A stretch of 9,078 nucleotides of DNA from Peptococcaceae bacterium (GTDB lineage Bacteria; Bacillota; Peptococcia; DRI-13; UBA5745). Location of the stretch: contig JAISDM010000215.1 in the NCBI GenBank assembly GCA_031264885.1, positions 1 to 9,078 of the forward strand, given 5' to 3'. The translations under genes were made by a program, and so were the position numbers. Every line of letters starts with the position of its first letter. Position 1 is the first letter of the stretch. A model generated the notes under the pieces. The model saw nothing but the letters and a program-made list of their open reading frames with translations. It was not told the origin of the DNA and did not search any database. Of this stretch, positions 6,121 through 9,078 are shown piece by piece.

Positions 6121-6149
6121 TCATATTCCTGTCCGACTTCTCATATACT
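6121..6149 (+). promoter_or_regulatory. sigma-E-like sporulation promoter of spoIVA
   Basis: TCATATT (6121-6127) matches the sigma-E -35 (kmATATT). After 14 nt, CATATACT (6142-6149) matches the -10 (CATACAnT) closely. SpoIVA is known in Bacillus subtilis to be made in the mother cell under sigma-E. Transcription would start about 30 nt before the spoIVA start codon. This supports spoIVA being switched on separately from plsY. Confidence 0.75.
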
Positions 6150-6174
6150 GATGACAGTTTGAGAAGGATTGTTT

Positions 6175-6181
6175 AAGGAGG
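6175..6181 (+). promoter_or_regulatory. Shine-Dalgarno AAGGAGG of spoIVA
   Basis: The site lies 5 nt before ATG 6187. The upstream TTG at 6169 would place this site inside the coding region, so it is rejected as the start. Confidence 0.8.
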
Positions 6182-6186
6182 GAACG

Positions 6187-7662
6187 ATGGTGGAAAATAT
6201 ATTTCAGGATATCGCGGAACGGACCGGGGGCGATATTTACTTGGGTGTGGTGGGTCCGGTGCGCGCGGGTAAATCGACTTTTATCAAAAAAATGATGGAC
6301 TTGCTGGTGATTCCGAATATTCAGGACGATTATGACCGGGAGAGGACGATTGACGAACTGCCCCAGAGCGGAGCGGGGCGGAGCATCATGACGACGGAGC
6401 CTAAGTTTATTCCCAATGAGGCGGTGGAGGTGCAAGTCAAAGAGGGGCTGACTGTGCGGATGCGCATTGTGGACTGTGTGGGCTACTCTGTTTCCGGCGC
6501 CAAGGGATATGAGGATGAGAGCGGGCCGCGGATGGTCAACACGCCCTGGTCCGACGCGGCCATCCCTTTTCAGGAAGCCGCGGAGATCGGAACCCGGAAG
6601 GTAATCACGGATCATTCCACATTGGGTGTGGTGGTGACCACGGACGGCAGCATTACGGACATCCCCAGGGAAAGCTATCAGGAGGCGGAGGAAAGGGTGA
6701 TCCAGGAGCTGAAGACGCTGGGCAAGCCCTTTGTGGTGCTTTTGAACACCATACATCCCCAGTCTCTGGAGACTTTGGAGCTGGCTCAGCAGCTGGAGCT
6801 GACCTATGAGGTTCCGGTGATGGCGCTGGATGTGTCGGAGCTGAACCATGACAGTGTGATGCAGATATTGGAAGAGGCGTTGTTCGAGTTCCCGGTGACC
6901 GATGTTCAGGTGGATCTGTCCCGCTGGGTTCACGAATTGGATGAGGATCACTGGCTGCGGGCGGAATGCGACACGGCCGTGCAGGAGACCATCGACAGCG
7001 TTCAGCGGCTGCGGGATATTGATCAGGCCATTGAGAAATTATCTCAATTGAGTTTTGTTTCTCAGGTGATTCTGGAGGATATGGACCTGGGCAGCGGCAC
7101 CGCTTCCATTGAAATGACGGTGGAAGAGGAATTGATGTATACAATTTTGGAAGAGACGACGGGCTTTCCCATCACGGGGGACCATGACGTATTCCGTTTG
7201 CTGAAGGATTATGGGGGCATAAAGGTGGAATATGACAAGGTGGCGGACGCGTTGGTTCAGGTGCGGGAAGGCGGATACGCGGTGGTGAACCCCATCATGG
7301 CGGAGATGACCTTGGAGGAACCGGAGCTGATCAAACAGGGCGGCTTGTTCGGGGTCAAGCTCCGGGCCAGCGCGCCGGCGATCCATATGATCCGGACGGA
7401 CGTCAGCACGGAGATCACGCCTTTGATGGGCACGGAGCGGCAATGCGCGGATTTGGCCAAATATATCACGGAAAAATTCCAGGAAAATCCCGCGCAGATC
7501 TGGACTTATGATATATTCGGGAAATCTCTTCACGACCTGGTGAAGGAGGGCATCGCCGGGAAGCTGCAAAGCATGCCCGAAAATGTTCAGAACAAACTGA
7601 AGGAAGCCTTGCGCCGTATTGTCAACGAAGGCAGCGGGGGCATCATCTGTATCATTATTTGA
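6187..7662 (+). CDS. spoIVA: stage IV sporulation protein A, spore coat basement ATPase
   Basis: SpoIVA is a mother-cell cytoskeletal ATPase. It coats the forespore surface, is anchored there by SpoVM, and polymerizes on ATP hydrolysis to form the base layer for coat and cortex assembly. The 491 residues equal the usual length. The N-terminus DIAERTGGDIYLGVVG leads into the Walker A GPVRAGKST (Lys29). Thr69-Thr70 in IMTTEPKF correspond to the sensor threonines, and Asp96 in VDCVGY to the Walker B/G3 position. The protein ends in the conserved hydrophobic GIICIII tail. All key residues are present, so it should be functional. ATG 6187 with AAGGAGG gives the standard N-terminus; a TTG 18 nt upstream is less likely. 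It has its own sigma-E-like promoter and is separated from plsY by 207 nt of repeat-bearing DNA. No intrinsic terminator is evident directly after the stop. Confidence 0.97.
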   Translation: MVENIFQDIAERTGGDIYLGVVGPVRAGKSTFIKKMMDLLVIPNIQDDYDRERTIDELPQSGAGRSIMTTEPKFIPNEAVEVQVKEGLTVRMRIVDCVGYSVSGAKGYEDESGPRMVNTPWSDAAIPFQEAAEIGTRKVITDHSTLGVVVTTDGSITDIPRESYQEAEERVIQELKTLGKPFVVLLNTIHPQSLETLELAQQLELTYEVPVMALDVSELNHDSVMQILEEALFEFPVTDVQVDLSRWVHELDEDHWLRAECDTAVQETIDSVQRLRDIDQAIEKLSQLSFVSQVILEDMDLGSGTASIEMTVEEELMYTILEETTGFPITGDHDVFRLLKDYGGIKVEYDKVADALVQVREGGYAVVNPIMAEMTLEEPELIKQGGLFGVKLRASAPAIHMIRTDVSTEITPLMGTERQCADLAKYITEKFQENPAQIWTYDIFGKSLHDLVKEGIAGKLQSMPENVQNKLKEALRRIVNEGSGGIICIII

Positions 7663-7704
7663 TGTAGTGCGCCGTGATGTGATGTGAAGCCAAGAGAAGG
7701 AACA

Positions 7705-7731
7705 TGGATTCCGGGTCAAGCCTGGAATGAC
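7705..7731. repeat. lone family 2 arm
   Basis: This 27-bp segment, starting TGGATTCCGGG and ending GGAATGAC, matches the right arms at 3944-3970 and 8070-8096 with a few differences. No left arm lies within the expected 20-bp distance upstream. Confidence 0.75.
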
Positions 7732-7775
7732 AAGATCCGCGATGCGCAGTTTTAGAGATTCGCGTTTGTCGGGGA

Positions 7776-7844
7776 CGGGCGGCAGAATGCCGCCCCTACA
7801 TATGCTGTCTTCACGGTACCGTAGGGGCGGCATTCTGCCGCCCG
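7776..7844. repeat. family 1 perfect inverted pair, 24-bp arms
   Basis: Arms 7776-7799 and 7821-7844 are perfect reverse complements over 24 bp around a 21-bp spacer. Each arm also contains its own 8-bp hairpin with a 3-nt loop (7777-7795 for the left). In RNA it can fold either as two small hairpins or as one long one. This is the best-preserved copy in the window; 6038-6106 is its decayed relative. Confidence 0.9.
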
Positions 7845-7861
7845 ATGCCTGCCTGCCGCCC

Positions 7862-7920
7862 GGGACCGTCCAGAAACGATCATATCTTGTTATTCCGGCC
7901 CCCTGTTTTGTCATTCCGGG
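7862..7920. repeat. junction segment shared with the der upstream gap, plus family 2 fragments
   Basis: Bases 7862-7892 (GGACCGTC..AAACGATCATATCTTGT) closely match 3871-3898, with only a few differences. At both places this piece links a family 1 unit to a family 2 arm. Here the family 2 part is broken: ATTCCGG at about 7892 and GTCATTCCGGG at 7910-7920. The shared junction shows that the two families move or spread as one composite. Confidence 0.65.
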
Positions 7921-8023
7921 TTAGGACACGGGCTCAATCCGCGCGTCTTGCGACGCTTGATTTCACCACGAGCCTGCCCAGTCTCACACTCCCTCCCTCG
8001 CCCACCGGGCGCGGTCGTGTTCG

Positions 8024-8096
8024 ACTCCGGGCTTGTCCCGGTTGTCCCGGAATCCAGGTTCCCTCTTTTTGGATTCTGGGACAAGCCCAGAATGAC
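8024..8096. repeat. family 2 inverted pair with a 9-bp internal duplication
   Basis: The right arm 8070-8096 is well conserved. The left arm (8024-8055) is longer because TTGTCCCGG is present twice (8033-8041 and 8042-8050). The centre is short and T-rich. It lies about 75 nt from the 3' end of the SDR gene on the other strand and could act as a structured 3' end for it, though it lacks a proper T-run in that direction. Confidence 0.8.
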
Positions 8097-8112
8097 AGGG
8101 GTGTGAACAGTA

Positions 8113-8165
8113 ACACAATATATAGCGTGGCGTTTCAATTGAATTACCCCATATATTGCGTGTCG
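8113..8165. repeat. AT-rich direct/inverted repeat next to the SDR gene
   Basis: Bases 8118-8132 and 8151-8165 match at 13 of 15 positions as a direct repeat (ATATATnGCGTGnCG). Because ATATAT is self-complementary, they also form an imperfect inverted repeat (ACACAATATAT against ATATATTGCGTGT). Between them is TTCAATTGAA, a perfect 10-bp palindrome. Role unknown. Confidence 0.5.
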
Positions 8166-8172
8166 GTCATGT

Positions 8173-9051
8173 TTACGGCGTCACGCCATTTTCTAAGTCC
8201 TCCAGGAGTGACAGGCGCGTCGGCTTCCAGCCGAGGGCGGCTTGGGTTATCTCGCTGGAGGCGGGGTTATCCGCGCCGACGATTTGACTGAGGAAGCCGA
8301 AATGCTCCAGCCCCTGCTCCATTGAAATGGATATGGCCGGCACGTTCAGGCGTCTGCCCATCGCCTCGGCTGCGCTGCGGTACGGGATGGCAAAATCACT
8401 GACCGCTTGATACTTCGCGCCTGTTTCGCCTTTTTCGAGTACAAGCAGGAACAGCCGCGCCAAGTCGAGTCTGTGAACGGCGTGGATCCTGTTCGCGCCG
8501 TCGCCTATGTACGCCGCCATGCCTTTCTCGCGGGCAATGTCCATCAGCCAGGTGATAAAGCCGAAATTGCCGTCGCCGTGTACGAACCGCGACGGTCTCA
8601 CAATCAACACGCGAACGCCGCGTTCGGCGAAGGGCAGCGCCGCTTGCTCGGACACACGGGGGGTACGCGGGTCTGACGGGTCGTTTTCGGTGACGGTGTG
8701 ACCGTTTTCGCCCGACGGCACGCCGGAAGTCACGATGAAGGTTTTGCCCGTGCCGGCAAGGGTCTCGCCGATCGCCTGAATCGCCCGCCTGTCTGTTTCC
8801 GCCGACGCCGCGAAGTCGGCGAAGTTGTGGACGAAGGCGAGGTGGATGACGGCGCCGGCGGTTTCCGCGCCGCGCCTCAAGCTGTCTAAGTCTTCGAGGG
8901 AGCCGTCAAGCGCCGGCGCGCCCATTGCCGCGAGCCGCCCCTTGGACTCTTCCGAGCGGGCAAGCCCGGTTACTTCGTGACCCGCCCCTAGCAGTTCCCG
9001 AATGACGGCGGAGCCGATAAATCCCGTGCCGCCTGTGATAAATACGCGCAT
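8173..9051 (-). CDS. atypical extended SDR, NAD(P)-binding epimerase/dehydratase-like protein
   Basis: The 292 residues form a Rossmann-fold short-chain dehydrogenase/reductase. The nucleotide-binding loop TGGTGFIG spans residues 6-13; Arg32 after the second strand would suit NADP. IHLAF (69-73) and VTSG (107-110) follow the extended-SDR order. The usual YxxxK catalytic pair is missing: at that place it has RVSEQAA (132-138), then VRPSRFVHGDGNFGF (151-165). This resembles a common subgroup annotated as SDR or NAD-dependent epimerase proteins that share the R.SE..A and VHG.G..GF patterns. The substrate is unknown, so no pathway is claimed. The start is ATG at 9051 with AGGAGG 7 nt upstream (9064-9059). 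It is transcribed towards spoIVA and ends at the repeat mosaic. Its neighbours give no hint of its role, and its promoter lies beyond the window. Confidence 0.9.
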   Translation of the reverse strand: MRVFITGGTGFIGSAVIRELLGAGHEVTGLARSEESKGRLAAMGAPALDGSLEDLDSLRRGAETAGAVIHLAFVHNFADFAASAETDRRAIQAIGETLAGTGKTFIVTSGVPSGENGHTVTENDPSDPRTPRVSEQAALPFAERGVRVLIVRPSRFVHGDGNFGFITWLMDIAREKGMAAYIGDGANRIHAVHRLDLARLFLLVLEKGETGAKYQAVSDFAIPYRSAAEAMGRRLNVPAISISMEQGLEHFGFLSQIVGADNPASSEITQAALGWKPTRLSLLEDLENGVTP

Positions 9052-9078
9052 AATGATTCCTCCTGTTTATAATATTCG

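Larger units (their letters stand above)
7663..8172. other. 510-nt gene-free repeat mosaic
   Basis: I see no credible gene here. From left to right it holds about 40 nt of unmarked sequence, a lone family 2 arm, a perfect family 1 pair, a segment shared with the der upstream gap, fragments of family 2 arms, and a stretch around 7980-8020 that resembles the common CCCTCCC..CCGGGCGCGG intergenic repeat. A full family 2 pair and an AT-rich direct/inverted repeat next to the SDR gene follow. The spoIVA and SDR genes converge on it. Confidence 0.8.

Noticed and set aside
7727..8291. Plus-strand ORFs (65 and 148 codons) after spoIVA and a minus-strand 291-codon ORF over the spoIVA end
   Set aside because: All run through palindromic repeats or oppose real genes. 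Peptides such as GGRMPPL and RRGGILPP are repeat translations.

Overview
The window looks like chromosome from a GC-rich, endospore-forming member of the Clostridia. The main evidence is a full-length SpoIVA, found only in endospore formers, and the gene order DUF512 radical-SAM protein - der - plsY - spoIVA, a clostridial neighbourhood. I cannot name the genus from this sequence.

Layout. (1) 1-2171 is accessory, visibly more AT-rich DNA. It holds the 3' part of a large serine recombinase, then on the minus strand a truncated IS1634-like transposase and a small ribbon-helix-helix-like gene. The minus-strand unit has its own promoter, a 16-bp palindrome in its leader and an insulating terminator-like hairpin at its outer end. 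The transposase breaks off at its first catalytic motif, close to the end of the recombinase gene. This is what one would expect if an integrative element had inserted into the IS. (2) 2278-5979 is a plus-strand housekeeping unit: a good sigma-A-type promoter, the DUF512/PDZ radical-SAM gene, the ribosome-assembly GTPase der, and plsY overlapping der by 4 nt. (3) 6121-7662 is spoIVA, with its own sigma-E-like promoter. The gpsA gene that often sits between plsY and spoIVA is missing; a palindromic repeat occupies the gap. (4) 7663-8172 has no gene and is a mosaic of palindromic repeats. (5) 8173-9051, minus strand, encodes an atypical short-chain dehydrogenase/epimerase-like protein.

The most unusual feature is the intergenic repeat system. 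Two palindromic families recur in all three gaps around the core genes. Family 1 is a GC-rich 8-bp-stem hairpin that occurs as a 63-bp tandem unit, as paired inverted arms around a 21-bp spacer, and as a lone arm. Family 2 consists of 27-bp arms, each itself a hairpin. They create many spurious ORFs with repeated peptides. One lone arm ends 3 nt before the der Shine-Dalgarno. No defence system, CRISPR array, tRNA or rRNA was seen.
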